Below are positions 1-10,150 of a stretch of 44,428 nt of DNA, piece by piece. This DNA comes from Acanthamoeba sp. SK_2022b (lineage: Eukaryota; Discosea; Longamoebia; Acanthamoebidae). How positions within the stretch are numbered: the first letter of the stretch is position 1; every line of letters starts with the position of its first letter. The notes beneath the pieces were generated by a model that saw only the letters and a program-made list of their open reading frames with translations, ran no database searches and was not told the origin of the DNA. The position numbers and the translations under genes are program-made. The DNA is taken from NCBI GenBank assembly GCA_027943245.1, contig JANDJZ010000415.1:1-44428 (forward strand), read 5' to 3'.

Positions 1-1243
1 CTTCTCCAGCATGTCCATGATGTGCTGCCCCCAACCCCCCCACGAAGCGCTCACGTCAGTTGTTGGATCCACGTGAACGTAATGATGCGAAAGTGGGCGA
101 GTGGTACCAGGACGCCGGCCATGCCGATGATGCCGACCGGTGGCTCCTTCTCCTGCATGAGGTTGAGCAGCGAGTACAGCAGGTTCTGCTTGGACTTGGT
201 GAAGAGCTCCATCTGGTCGAGCACGAAGAACACGGCCTGCAAGCGGCGAGAACGGAGTTTAGACCGTGCGGGCCTCCCCCTTGACAGAGGACAGCTGGTG
301 AGAGCGTGCTGGTGCTGCATACCCGGTCGGGGTTGACCTGCTTCCAGCGGGCGAGCATGGAGAGGACGGTCGAGTGGAAGGTAAGCTCCGTGATGGCGCT
401 GATCTCCTCCTTGACCATCTCGGCGGTGTCGGCCGTCTCTGCTGTCTCGGTGGTGTCGGCAGTCTCTGCTGTCTCAGCGCTCTCTGCTGTCTGGGCCGTC
501 TCGGCCGCCGGCGCCTCTGGCCAGAGCAAGCCGAATCGCCCCGCAGTGAGGTACCGACGGAGGGCAAAATACGGGCGGGAGAGGGCGTGCTACCTTGGGG
601 TTCTGGCTCCTGTTGCTGCTGCTGCTGTTGCTCCTGTTGCTGGGCGAGTTCTGCTTGCATGCCGAGCACCTCACCGATGACCGCGAGAGCGGCCGCCTCG
701 TCGGCGTGCAGGTAGCCATCCAGCACGACAGCTACAACGAGCAACGCGGGGGGAGGAGAGGGAAAGGCATGGAACAGCAAGTTTCGATGATGGTCACTAC
801 ATGTACGTATGGCACGGATGATGGTCCATACCAACGGGCTTGTTGCCAGTCTTTGCCTCCAGGTTTCGCATGACCGTGTTGAGCACCTGACCGCCAGGAC
901 CGCCCCCCAACCCTCGGCATGTAAGCAGACTGTGCCGTGTGAGAGAAGTTGTGGCGAGTGAGGGAACGCACGAGCGACTTGCCGGCATTGTGAGGTCCAA
1001 CAAGCAGAGTGGCATGGCTCTCCTTGTTCAGCTCGGTCTGCTCGCAGAAACGGCCGACTAGCCTGTGCAGCCACAATAAATGGTGAGAGGCAATTTGAAG
1101 GAAAGATTTGTGTGAATTGGGTACTCTAGTTCTCGAGCGAGGCCGTAGGGCGGTATGAGGTGGGCGGGGGACATATGGTGCCGGACTCGCGACAAGCATC
1201 TTCGAACCACGGCCCTTGGTGGCACAACCCTGCTCGCCTCCAT
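1..1243 (-). CDS. ORC4: Origin recognition complex subunit 4 (ORC4), 5' part, 3' end beyond window
   Basis: AAA+ subunit of the origin recognition complex, which acts on nuclear chromatin to load MCM. Seven exons can be joined in frame on the minus strand: 1243-1125, 1062-972, 886-832, 731-594, 516-323, 236-108 and 24-1. Every intron is GT..AG and phases match. The N-terminus has an ORC4-like RRCLSRVRHH block. Walker A is LLVGPHNAGKS (exon 2). Exon 4 gives VVLDGYLHADEAAALAVIG, matching the ORC4 LNG..Q.ND block. Exon 6 gives the Walker B region FFVLDQMELF followed by PPVGIIGMAGVL, and exon 7 gives HIMDMLEK, as in human DILELLEK. About 250 residues are visible; the lid and winged-helix parts lie outside. 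Oddities: a poly-Gln tract and a Glu-Thr-Ala repeat are inserted between Walker A and B, and the Walker B acidic pair reads DQ. The ATG at 1243 is chosen because it opens the conserved N-terminus. Confidence 0.9.
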
Positions 1244-1320
1244 CGTTCTGATCTGCTGCGTTGGCGCCAAAGTTTTCTTTTTTCCCTTATTTTCAGACAA
1301 TTCATAAAATAAATCGTAAG
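1244..1320. promoter_or_regulatory. Shared divergent promoter region, ORC4 / METTL-like gene
   Basis: Only 77 bases separate the two start codons, so the core promoters and 5' leaders must overlap or be very short. The stretch holds pyrimidine-rich sequence (cttttttccc type) and an A/T-rich block just before the plus-strand ATG. No clear TATA box is seen. Confidence 0.5.
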
Positions 1321-2366
1321 ATGGAGGGAGATGAGGCGGCAAGACTTCGTAGGGAAGAGGAGAGCAGCGATGAAGAGGACGGCATGTTCATGAACCCCGA
1401 GATGTTCATTAACCGCAAGTACGTCCTTGACATTCTTTCGTAATCGCCAAATTTGTGTGATTTTCATCTGATTGTGCCTCCCTTGCTTCCTCTCCAGCTA
1501 CGCGCAACAGTCTTTCTGCTTCGGAACGGATCCCGACAGCCGATTTACGATCGACCTCACCGTTCTTCCCTCTGCCTCCAGTACCCGCTTCATCTTCTGT
1601 CCCACCACCGGTCATGCATCATCTCACGGCCTGTTGTCTGTGCATGTTGTGTGGTGAACGTGTCAAAGCCGACTTTGACCTGACCGGGCAGGTAGTATGG
1701 CCCTGCGCGACTTGTACGCTTCCCATGTCGCCTTGGCCCTTTTGCGTGGCGCCCTCCGTGCCCTGCATTGCGGGAGGGAGCTGACCACGCAAACGACATG
1801 GCCTCGTAGGGTTCAGCGAGTACCTCGTGGAGCACCGGGAGCTCGTCTCCGGCAAGAACGTGCTCGAGCTGGGCGCTGGTGTGGGTAAGGCAATTTAGAT
1901 ATTATTCTTATTTTTATTTTATTTAAAATGAAATTAATAGTTTCGACCTCCAGGGCTGTGCGGTCTGGTGGCCTACAAGCTGGGGACAAAGGTGTGCGTG
2001 CTGACGGAGGGCAACGACGAGGTGACCGCGATCCTCAAGCAGAACGTGGACGCGCTCAAGGCAACCTCCTCCGACAGCGAAGGCCGCGTGCTCGAGGCCG
2101 AAAAGCACCTGTGGGGCGAGGACCTCGACACCTTCGAGCAGCGATTCCCCTACAAATACGACGTCATCATGGGATCAGACATCATGTACGCCCGCCGCAC
2201 ACGCATCACACAGCACACGGCACGTTGGGCTGATGTTCACGTCGATGCGGCCAGCTTCTTTGATGACGCGTTGGAGGGACTGATGGTCACGCTCGACCGA
2301 CTGCTTATGCGCACGAAGGAGGCCGTCGTGTTCCTGGCCTACTCGTACGTCGATCACGCATCACGA

Positions 2367-2430
<64 letters not shown>

Positions 2431-2587
2431 GCTCACGCAACGTCATGTGTCGCGTAGATCTCGCAGTCGGGTGGGCGAGCGCAAGCTGATGCGGTTGATC
2501 GAGGCCAGCAACTTCGTGGCGACTACGATCGCCCAACAGGGTGACAAGGAGACTTACATTCTCGCTCTCCACAGGAAACAATGTTGA
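1321..2587 (+). CDS. METTL23/METTL21-like SAM-dependent protein methyltransferase
   Basis: Predicted cytosolic or nuclear seven-beta-strand methyltransferase of the Methyltransf_16 group, which methylates protein side chains. Seven exons join in frame to 262 aa: 1321-1418, 1498-1639, 1692-1713, 1810-1884, 1954-2185, 2255-2344 and 2458-2587. Residues near 85-95 read VVWPCA, the substrate-proximal motif of METTL23 and relatives. The SAM-binding motif I follows as VLELGAGVGLCGLVAYKLG, across an intron. The acidic post-II region is VLTEGND, and motif 4 is DVIMGSDIIF. The third exon is only 22 bases, so the splicing there is less certain. Intron 6 carries a CA microsatellite. The substrate cannot be told from sequence: METTL23 itself acts on a histone arginine, METTL21 members on chaperone or translation-factor lysines. 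It converges on the MFS gene with 80 bases between stop codons. Confidence 0.8.
2369..2427. repeat. (CA)n microsatellite in intron of METTL-like gene
   Basis: About 59 bases of nearly perfect CA dinucleotides lie inside the last intron, between donor 2345 and acceptor 2456. The tract does not affect the reading frame. Confidence 0.95.
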
Positions 2588-2667
2588 CCACGTCAAGCCT
2601 CGTATTGCACAGCGCCTCTATTCTTACCACCCACACAACGCGGCACACGCGCTCGTGTGTGGCCGTC

Positions 2668-2864
2668 TTACTGGAGGAATCGTTTCCGTCGCCAGGCGAG
2701 GAAGAAGGTGATGCCGGCGCCGACGACGCACAGGAAGCCGGTCACCATGAAGATCGTCGACCAGCAGTGGCCCCCCAAGCAGTGCTCCGCGTCGCCCTCC
2801 TTGTTTCGGTCGTAGAACAGCGACGCCAGATTGTCTGTGTAGTGTGATGTGTGGTGTGAGTGTG

Positions 2865-2919
<55 letters not shown>

Positions 2920-5202
2920 GTGTGTGTCGTGTGTGTTTTGTACAGGGTAAGCTGTGCGTGTGCGCCAGGCCGTGCGTGTGTGAAGAGAGTGGGGCTAAGG
3001 GTACTGAAGCCAAAGGAGCCGATGGCGGGAGCGAGGGCAGCGCAGGAATTGTTCTTGCCAAAGTGGGCGAAGCCAAAATAGAGGCTGATCAGGATGGGCA
3101 CCACCGCAAAGAAGCCTGGCCACAGCGCATATCATACACAATGCATGTGAGATTGAAACAGGGGAGAGTGGAGGAGAACGAAGAGCAAAGGGCGAGCGGG
3201 CGAGTACCGCCGTAGGCCAGGCCGGTGACGATGGCGACGAAGGGTATCATCCATCGTTCGGTGAAGATCCAGAAGGATAGGTGGGCGACGGCGAACAAGC
3301 CGAAGCACAGCACCAACCAATAGGCGCGCGTCACGCCCTTCTTTACCCTTTGTCGTCAATGAAAAACACACCCACAGAGAGGTCAGCAATTACACTGCAA
3401 CAACGTGCCCAGTTCGCAGCAATATAACAATAAATCAAAGATTATTTAAAAATGAACACACTATTTGGCAAGGAAGCCGTACAAACGATCGGATAGAGAA
3501 CCAACGGCGAACCGACCGACACAACCGAACACGGAGAGACCGGCCACGTAGAGATTCTTCTCGAGACTACCACCATCGAGCGACCTAGCAAATGATTAAT
3601 AAATAAATAATTAATGTTTGATAAAAATGAAGTTGAGCAGCGTGGCACATAGAGGCCAAGCACAACGTTGTGGATCCGATCCGATACCTCACGATCTCGC
3701 CCAGGTTGTTAATCACGAGCAGGCCCGCCTGTTACGAAGGAAGGTTTCTTCAGTCAGCATTGGCACAGCAACGGGCTGATGGTGGGGCGTACCCCAGCAG
3801 CGAAGATGAACGGAACGAAGACGAGGTAGAAGTCGAGCGTGCTCAGCGTCTGCAGAGTGGTGAGGCTCCCGTCGGCTTCCACTGCACGCACGCGTGGAAG
3901 AAGTCTGAGCATGCAGTCCTCCTCCTCCCTCCAACAAAGCTTGGGAGGCTCTACCTGCGTGCGCGCCCTGCTCTTCATTGTCGTCGCCGCCGCTCAGGCC
4001 GGGGATCCGGTCTCCGTCTCCCGACTGAACGATGGAGATCTTCTCTTCGTCGTCTGTAGAGGCCTTCTCCTGGTCTGCTGCTGGCGCGCCAGGTAGCGGC
4101 TCCTATCACCGGCCAGTATCAGCGCCCATGTGTCACACAGGCTGTGCGGATGGAGGCGACGTACGGGCCTCATGACGAGGACGGCGACGATGGCGACCAT
4201 TGCGACCACGATAGCAGTGAACAGGATATAGCCGGCGACGTTGTCCGTCTCGGAGAAGAAGACGGCGTAGATAAGCGTGAACATGCCGCTCGACAGACCA
4301 AAGGCTGCGGCCAGCAGACCGGCGACCTTCCCGCGGTCCTCCTTGTCGAAGTTGCGCATGTTGACGGTCAGCGTGGCCAGGTACAGTCCTGCGCGGCGAT
4401 TGCAGATGGGTCGGAATTGTTAAAACAAATAAACCAAAAAATCTTGTGAAAAACTGTATATTGATATTAAAAACTAAAGTCTACTGGTGGTACATACCCC
4501 AGTTGCCTTGGCCAATGATGAGGTAGAAAATGGCCATAAGCCACCAATAGCCCGCGTCGAGGTGGCCGGCCACTACGAGCTAACACCATTTACCCGACCG
4601 GTCAACTCCACTACATAATCCATGAGCGCGAGATTGAGGGAAGCCAGACCCATGTGCTGAAGTAGCCGCCGCAGACCATGAGGCCGGCCGCCGTGCAGGT
4701 CCATTTCACACCCAGCGTGTCGTACAGCTTGCCTGCGATCACAAGAAGGGCGTGAGAACAGCCACGTACATGCAGACGCGTGCAAAGGTGGACGTACCCA
4801 TCAGGAACCCGACATACCTGCATTGTACGAGATCGTGAGGAGTCGGTGAGAGGTGTAGTGACAAGATAACAGCAGGAAGACGAGGACGTACAATCCAATG
4901 TTGCCGAAGGTGGCAATAAGCGTGATCTCGCTTTGGCTAAAATGCAGCTGATCTGGACACCGAGCGTACGTAAGTAACGGCAAAGAAAAAAAACCGAGGC
5001 CTAATTCGGCGGATAATAAATTGTATTTAGATAACGCGTTGAACGAGAAAAGAATACCTTTGAGGGCGGGGGTGTAGGCAGAGAGGCCATAGAGAGTGCC
5101 ACTGACGAGCAGAGTTAGCACGCCTGCATACAGGGTGCAATATCGGCGTGTCGTGTAGGGGCGCCACCGCTCCGGGTCCGCCAACACACCCAGCTTCTGC
5201 AT
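2668..5202 (-). CDS. Nodulin-like major facilitator superfamily transporter
   Basis: Multi-exon membrane transporter of the MFS with a Nodulin-like N-terminal half. Exon 1 (5202-5058) starts MQKLGVLADPERWRPY and runs into TM1, YAGVLTLLVSGTLYGLSAY. The following exons give QSEITLIATFGNIGLYVG, then GKLYDTLGVKW (the MFS loop 2-3 signature region) and GQGNWGLYLATLTVNMRNF. Next comes the diagnostic RGKVAGLLAAAFGLSSGMF block of nodulin-like proteins. The C-terminal half includes RFAVGSLSDRLYGF (a repeat of the loop motif), several further TM segments and a final ITFFLAWRRKRF. The substrate is unknown; family members include monocarboxylate-type and metal-related transporters. An in-frame upstream ATG at 5313 would add a hydrophobic leader, but 5202 is preferred because the family homology starts there. 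One intron holds a GT microsatellite. Several internal exon ends were not resolved to the base. Confidence 0.85.
2867..2918. repeat. (GT)n microsatellite in intron of MFS gene
   Basis: About 52 bases of nearly uninterrupted GT, followed by degenerate GTC/GTGT units to about 2940. It lies in an intron of the minus-strand transporter gene, so on the coding strand it is (CA)n, as in the neighbouring methyltransferase intron. Confidence 0.9.
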
Positions 5203-5407
5203 CGCCTGTATGGTTATGGTGCTGTTGTGTGGTTGAGTGCTTCTTGATGGTCTGTCTTTCTCGGCTGCGGGTTGCGCCGGAAGGCCCAGGACGATGAGGA
5301 CCACCAGGAACAAGTTTCAGAAGCAGCGTAGTTGGGCTTGCCGCGATGGTATGGGATCGAAAAAGCCGAAGAAACATTTTAATTTTAATAAGGCAAACAA
5401 AAGGAGT

Positions 5408-5488
5408 GAACGGAGTGGGATTTGAACCCACGCATCCGAAGATAACAGTGCCTTAAACTGTCGCCTTAGACCGCTCGGCCATCCGTCC
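5408..5488 (-). tRNA. tRNA-Leu (anticodon AAG)
   Basis: On the minus strand the sequence folds as a class II tRNA. The acceptor GGACGGA pairs with TCCGTTC, with one G-U pair. The D arm is GCC..GGC. The anticodon stem ACAGT/ACTGT closes the loop TTAAGGC, giving anticodon AAG. There is a long variable arm and a T arm GTGGG-TTCAAAT-CCCAC. No intron and no encoded CCA. A run of T (minus strand; A at 5399-5402) just downstream fits a Pol III terminator. Confidence 0.95.
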
Positions 5489-5771
5489 CTCGCTGCAAAT
5501 AAAAAAATCTTGTTTAATCAAAAGCACATCACATGGTGTTGTACCAGGTGCTTGGGACAAGGTTTCCCTGAGGTTCATTGTCTTTTGGTCTATGTTCAAC
5601 ATGTACCCTATTATTGCCCGGCGCAATCAAATTTTGCCACAACTTGAAGAAAACTTCAAGTTCTTCAAACTTGTGCCAAACTTCCAGCTTCTGGTGCCCT
5701 TCCATCAGCTTTCTGTTGCCCTTCCACTTGTCCTCGCCCACCTAGCTGTGGATTCCCTTGTGCCACACACC

Positions 5772-5965
5772 ATCTGCCCATGCACCACACTGGCACCAGC
5801 ACTGGCACCATACACCATTGGCCTGTGCCCCCACACCAGCACCAGCACTATTGGCCTGCACCCAGGCACTGGCACCAGCACCATCAGCCTGTGCCCACGC
5901 ACCAGCACTGGCACCATACACCATCACCCTGCACCTGCACACCAGCACTGTCAGCCATGCTGCCA
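5772..5965. repeat. Imperfect minisatellite, CACCAGCACTGGCACC-like units
   Basis: Repeated blocks of CACCAGCACTGGCACC and GGCCTGTGCCC spaced by about 45-50 bases. In one plus frame they encode Thr/Ser/His/Pro-rich repeats (TSTSTIG, TGTSTIS, TSTGTI). No stop interrupts that frame, but the composition alone explains this. Confidence 0.7.
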
Positions 5966-6438
5966 CATTTCAAAAAGCTGCTGTTTCTTGCACAGTGATG
6001 CAATCACACACTGTGGTACAGTGGGTGTAGAAGGCCACAAGTGTGGCACAAGGCAGCTTGGCCAGAGTTGCATCAGCAAAAAAACAAGCAGCTCCTGCGC
6101 AACACAGGGGCACTCCAAAAACGAAAAAGTGATGACAAGGACAATGATGACAAAGCTGAAGCAGCAGTTGACACAGCCAACACAGAAGTTGACAATGACA
6201 ACAGTGACCACGCCACCTCCAACAGTACAACTTCAGCTTTTATTTATATCTGAAACTTTTATTATTAACCACCAACAAGCCCACGCATATACTACCTACA
6301 TCACATCTTTGCCACAGGAACTGTATGAGCAACTGCCTTGCCTACATTAAGGGTAACTACACTGCAGGTTACGTGTACACGTGTGGTTTAATGGTACAAG
6401 GCTTTATTTTTTATCTATCTATTTAATAGGACTCACAA

Positions 6439-6641
6439 TGTTCTTTTTGTTTGGCAAAGGTCTCAATGAACACCTTTTGACACCTCCTCCTTTCATTGAG
6501 GACACACAAGCAGCTTACCATGAGTTCTCTTGTGTGCAAATCATCATTGAACAATCAATCGGTCAAGTGAAGAACTGGGCAGCTGTTTTGAAAGTTGTGC
6601 TGTGGAGGTGCCAGATCGTCCCTGGCCAAGGAGAGCCATAG
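6439..6641 (+). pseudogene. PIF/Harbinger (DDE_Tnp_4) transposase C-terminal remnant
   Basis: The plus-strand reading has GLNEHLLTPPPF, then about a dozen residues, then HEFSCVQIIIEQSIGQVKNW. This fits the C-terminal part of Harbinger-type transposases and the derived HARBI1 protein, where LLTPF is followed by a YN..HS..R.(I/V)IE.(A/S)(I/F)GRLK.R block. The glutamate in IEQ corresponds to the last residue of the DDE triad. No upstream part with the two catalytic Asp residues could be found and no intact start exists, so this is a fragment. The order and spacing are convincing; the identity over the short stretch is moderate. Confidence 0.6.
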
Positions 6642-8018
6642 AGTTTGAAATTCCTGCAGCTTGGCTGTGGCCCAAGCTTCCTCAACCTCCATCATGTCAA
6701 GTCGTTCCTTGAAGGAGAGTGGCGTAGCTCTCAGCAGGGCAACCAAGAGTACCTGGGTAAAGGGTGGTTGTGCTGGTGAAGGACTGGGGATGGATGGAGG
6801 TGGGCTGGAATTGGTGTGGGCACTGTGGTCTCCCTTGGCAGGTAGGCTGGGCAGTGGTGACAAGGAAGAGAAGGAGGTGGTGGCAGAAGGATGCTTTGTC
6901 TTGCAGTATCAAGTAAGGCTTCCTCAAATGGAAAGCAAAGTGTTGGTCTTCCTGAGAACAACTGTGGTGATTTTGTTGTCATGCCAATGGTGTGAAGAGT
7001 ACCAGGTGTTTATGGCAATGTACCTGTCCTGTAACATAGAGTGCTGCTCAGTGCAGGACACACCTGTAAGGGCAGTGACTGCAGGAGCCACCTATTGTGG
7101 CAGTCAGTACAAAGAAACAGCTCCAAAACCACTTTGAATACAACATACCAGGTTGCACATCAACTTGGCAAAACCATTTTTGCTGATTATAAGGATGCCA
7201 CCAGCAAGAGCCCATACTGATACCAGTTGCTCATAGCCAAACCCATGGAGGCCCCAGGCTGCAAGTTGAGTTGGAGCTGCTTGGTGGTGGTGGTTGGTTG
7301 GGAGAGGACCAGAACTTTCAAACTTGAGTGCCAGGTTGCAGGTCAGGCTTGTGCACTTTATTGTTGTGCCAAAGCTGCCATTCTGCTTGTGCCACTGCCA
7401 ACATTGAAGTACACCAACTTTGTGGCAGAGAGGGCAGCCAAGGAGGGAGACAAGCCTGATGAACTGAGGCCTCAGCTCAATGATCCCCCAGCTGTAATGT
7501 GGTGTAGTGGCTGCCTGGGTCTGTGTTCAGTGCCTGGGTGAGCTGCTATGACACTGTTTTGTCTGCTGTAATTGCTGCCACTGCTTGGCCTGTTTCACCA
7601 TCTCTCTTTTTCTTCATCTTCCTGTTGTCTCTTTTTGCCCATTGGCCAATGTGGTTCTTAGAACTTTTTTCCCTGCAGCATTCCATGCATTCCTGTGAGT
7701 GGGTTTTCAATAGCAACATGCTTCAAATCGTTGTGTGGTGCAGGCCCCTGCAGTGCTTGATTATCTTTTTATCACACCCATACGTAGGCTGTCTCAACCG
7801 GTTTAATCTCTTTGTTTTCTCATTGGTCATTCTTTTCATTCCTCCATCTTTACCCTATTCCATAAACTAAATAACCATTATCAACGATTTCTGAACAAAA
7901 ACCCAGAGAAATCACTTGTTGATTACCTTAAAAAGGTGCTCTCGGGGCATTTCTTTTGATAAACCATCATCTCCACGTGTTTTCCGCTAAATTATCCAAT
8001 AAGGTAGCGAGTTTAGCA

Positions 8019-8091
8019 ACATTCCTGAAATAGTCTGAAAGCACCAATCAGATTTCAAAGAAAGAGGGCCACATTCCTGAAATAGTCTGAA
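8019..8091. repeat. 21-base direct repeat with adjacent CCAAT, upstream of tRNA-Arg
   Basis: ACATTCCTGAAATAGTCTGAA occurs at 8019-8039 and again at 8071-8091. Each copy is followed within a few bases by ACCAAT. The 52-base period places both copies about 150-300 bases from the tRNA-Arg gene, on its 5' side, since the tRNA is on the minus strand only if measured from 8319; physically they lie on its 3' side. Function unknown. Confidence 0.8.
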
Positions 8092-8247
8092 TCGACCAAT
8101 GATAAAAAAGCTAGAAAATCGAAATTTCCTTTTGGTAAGAAAAACACTGCAGATCTGGTTGTGACGCCCTACCCATACGTGCCCAATAGCAATAGCCGGC
8201 TGGGCAATAACAATTAGCGGAGCAAGGTTAAAAAAAAGGAGAAGCTA

Positions 8248-8319
8248 CAGGCCTGCTGGGGGTCGAACCCAGAATCTCCTGATTCGTAGTCAGACGCCTT
8301 TCCATTGGGCCACAGGCCT
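8248..8319 (-). tRNA. tRNA-Arg (anticodon ACG)
   Basis: Minus-strand cloverleaf. The acceptor AGGCCTG pairs perfectly with CAGGCCT. The D arm GCC..GGC contains AATGGAAA. The anticodon stem TCTGA/TCAGG closes the loop CTACGAA, giving anticodon ACG (read as ICG). The T arm is CTGGG-TTCGACC-CCCAG. No intron and no encoded CCA. A long T run on the minus strand (A at 8229-8237) follows as Pol III terminator. Confidence 0.95.
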
Positions 8320-8586
8320 TTCTTGATCACCCTACCCTCGGTCTGCGTTGCATAACCTACTTTTTTTCTTTCCGACCTCGAAATATTATAGTCCCTATTA
8401 CTAGATGAGAGGGAAAAAGAAAGAGGGTAAAAATTGGCGCTCTCAGCTGGAAAGGAGCGTGAAATAGAGATTTTGTTGTTCAGGGTTTACCACACCAGAC
8501 ACTGTCTGACCTGATCAGTCTGAGGAGGAAAGCAGGTGGGTATGGGAAGTGTGGGATACAAGACAGTCTAGCCAACATGGGACTGT

Positions 8587-9265
8587 CTAGACTGTCAGGC
8601 CAGAAGTAGAGGAGGGAGAGAGTAGAGTTGCAATGCTGAGCTGTTGCTTAAGCTTGGAGCTGAGGAAGGGAATAGCACTCCATCCTTCAAGGATGCATAC
8701 ACGCATCCTCATAAACCACCACTCCCAGACAGTACAGAGTGTGTCCATGGAGGAGGTTCCTCCATAGCACAGGGACCAGTCATGAAAGGCCGCCTTCAGC
8801 ATACACTGAAGGGTCTCCTGAGTATTGTTGCAGAAGGGGCACAGTCCTCCTGTTGAGTAGGTTGGCAGCATGCTCAGCAATCTCATGGACATAGTTGGGC
8901 CAGTGGTGGCCACATATGAGGTTGGTGAAGGTGGCCATTGTGGGTCACACATTGGCATGGAACCATGCCAGGGCTTCCTGATGTTCTGGTTTTGAGGGCT
9001 CAAACAAGTACATGATGTGGAACAACTGACAAACGGCTTCCACACATGCAGCCACTTCCAATGGGATCCCCAACGCCAAACAGACAGAAGGGAAAGCCTG
9101 TTGCAACATTGTCATAAAGCTGAGTAGGTCAGCAAGGAGAAAGGGAGGGGGGGGGGGCTCCAAAAGAACCTTGAGCAGGGTGGCAGCATGGCAGCCTTTC
9201 AGGTGCCAGCATTGAAGGGGTGTCACCACTGAGATGGCAAGGTGAACCCATTGACCAAACAGCAC
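8587..9265 (-). pseudogene. Unrecognised coding-like remnant in two frames
   Basis: Two overlapping minus-strand open frames look partly coding. The 8945-9265 frame begins after MLFGQWVHLA and contains a Leu/Ala-rich helical stretch ending in EHQEALAWFHANV. The 8587-9045 frame carries a CPFCNN pair of cysteines and an aromatic-rich tail. A frameshift between them would join the two. A homopolymeric C/G tract of about a dozen bases near 9148 encodes a Pro run. I recognise no family. They could equally be chance open frames in a decayed element. Confidence 0.25.
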
Positions 9266-9772
9266 AGAGTTGAGCAGTATGGGGGGAAGAAGTGAGTAGG
9301 GTGGTGCTGGTTTTTTAAACTGAAAAATAATTTAAGTGGATAGACCTTTAAAGTGGGGCTACCTTTCCCTCTACCTCTACCCATCCTAATGTCTCTTGGT
9401 TATCTTGTTAAACTTCAAAAAGGAAGGGCTTTAATTATAAGAAAATTCTTTTTCTGAATAATTCTTTTAATTGATTTTATAGAAGTGGTTAATTGCTCGG
9501 AAGTAATATTACAATTAGCTGATGCATGCCCAAGCCTACAACTACCTCAGCTTTGTGAGCTCCTTCATGTCAGCCACGCCATGGGAGGTGATTGTAGAAC
9601 TCTTCATCAACAGTGTGGACAACCCAACAACTCCAGCCCTTCTTACAGCTGAGGCCTGAACTCAGCGACCCACATGCCATAGGAGGTGTCATTCATCCTC
9701 CAACATCTGTGTGCTCCACCATGAGATTGGACGTACCTCTGTGTAATTCAAGACAAAGGTAGTCAGAGAATT

Positions 9773-10150
9773 GTGATCATGTGGCTGGACCAGGAGGGCA
9801 AGTGGTACTGTGAGCTTGACCCCAACACTGATCCTGCAAAAGACAACTACAGGATCCTCTTTGAGCCTGAAGAAGATTGTCAGCACCCTCCTGTGAAGGA
9901 CAAACCTAGGAAGAGAGCAGCGACAGGGAAGCAGCTGATGGCCAAGAAGACAGGGAAGCTGACAGCCAAGAAGACAGGGAAGCTGATGGCCAAGAAGATG
10001 GGGGAGCCAACGACCAAGAAGACAAAGAAGCCAATGGCCAAGAAGACAGGGAAGCCAACAGCCAAGAAGATGGGGAAGCCTATGGCCAAGGCATCAAAGT
10101 TCGATGTGTCTTCCATCCAGACACATATGGACAACTGGTTGAGAAATTAA
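9773..10150 (+). CDS. Small Lys-rich repeat protein (hypothetical)
   Basis: An open frame of 125 residues. The first third (MIMWLDQEGKWYCELDPNTD..) is acidic and aromatic. It is followed by seven imperfect 8-residue units of the form KLMAKKTG, and a 25-residue tail ending HMDNWLRN. The repeat is encoded by tandem 24-base units (about 9937-10090). The basic AKK-rich tract resembles histone H1 tails and nuclear or nucleic-acid-binding tails, but only in composition. The alternative start chosen is the first in-frame ATG pair; upstream sequence in this frame is also open for a short way. Its position among transposon remnants suggests it belongs to the island, not to the host gene set. Function unknown. 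Confidence 0.4.
   Translation: MIMWLDQEGKWYCELDPNTDPAKDNYRILFEPEEDCQHPPVKDKPRKRAATGKQLMAKKTGKLTAKKTGKLMAKKMGEPTTKKTKKPMAKKTGKPTAKKMGKPMAKASKFDVSSIQTHMDNWLRN
9937..10090. repeat. Coding tandem repeat, 24-base unit
   Basis: About seven imperfect copies of a 24-base unit built on GGCCAAGAAGACAGGGAAGC. They encode (K)(L/P)(M/T)AKK(T/M)G. Substitutions fall mostly at positions that change Leu/Pro, Thr/Met and Met/Thr, while the AKK core is kept. Confidence 0.85.

Larger units (their letters stand above)
5490..8247. mobile_element. Repeat-rich island of decayed mobile DNA between tRNA-Leu and tRNA-Arg
   Basis: This stretch is visibly richer in A/T and CA/TG words than the flanking genes and contains no intact gene that I can recognise. 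It holds a CACCAGCACTGGCACC-type minisatellite (5772-5965), a PIF/Harbinger transposase remnant (6439-6641) and a 21-base direct repeat (8019-8091). Open frames such as 5592-6350 and 7523-7870 on the plus strand translate to low-complexity or hydrophobic sequence without a motif. Most of the rest, 6650-8000, shows nothing I can assign. Confidence 0.65.

Noticed and set aside
5592..6350. 252-codon plus-strand ORF beside tRNA-Leu
   Set aside because: Most of it is translated minisatellite (Thr/Ser/His/Pro repeats). No domain is seen and the codon use is not like host genes.
7523..7870. Hydrophobic plus-strand ORF that could be a membrane protein
   Set aside because: T-rich sequence gives Leu/Phe/Ile by composition. 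No conserved motif, splice signal or start context supports it.
7440..9700. Possible dispersed repeat: LRPQLNDPPAV near 7470 and LRPELSDPHAI near 9650
   Set aside because: The similarity covers only about 36 bases with many mismatches, too little to claim a repeat family by eye.
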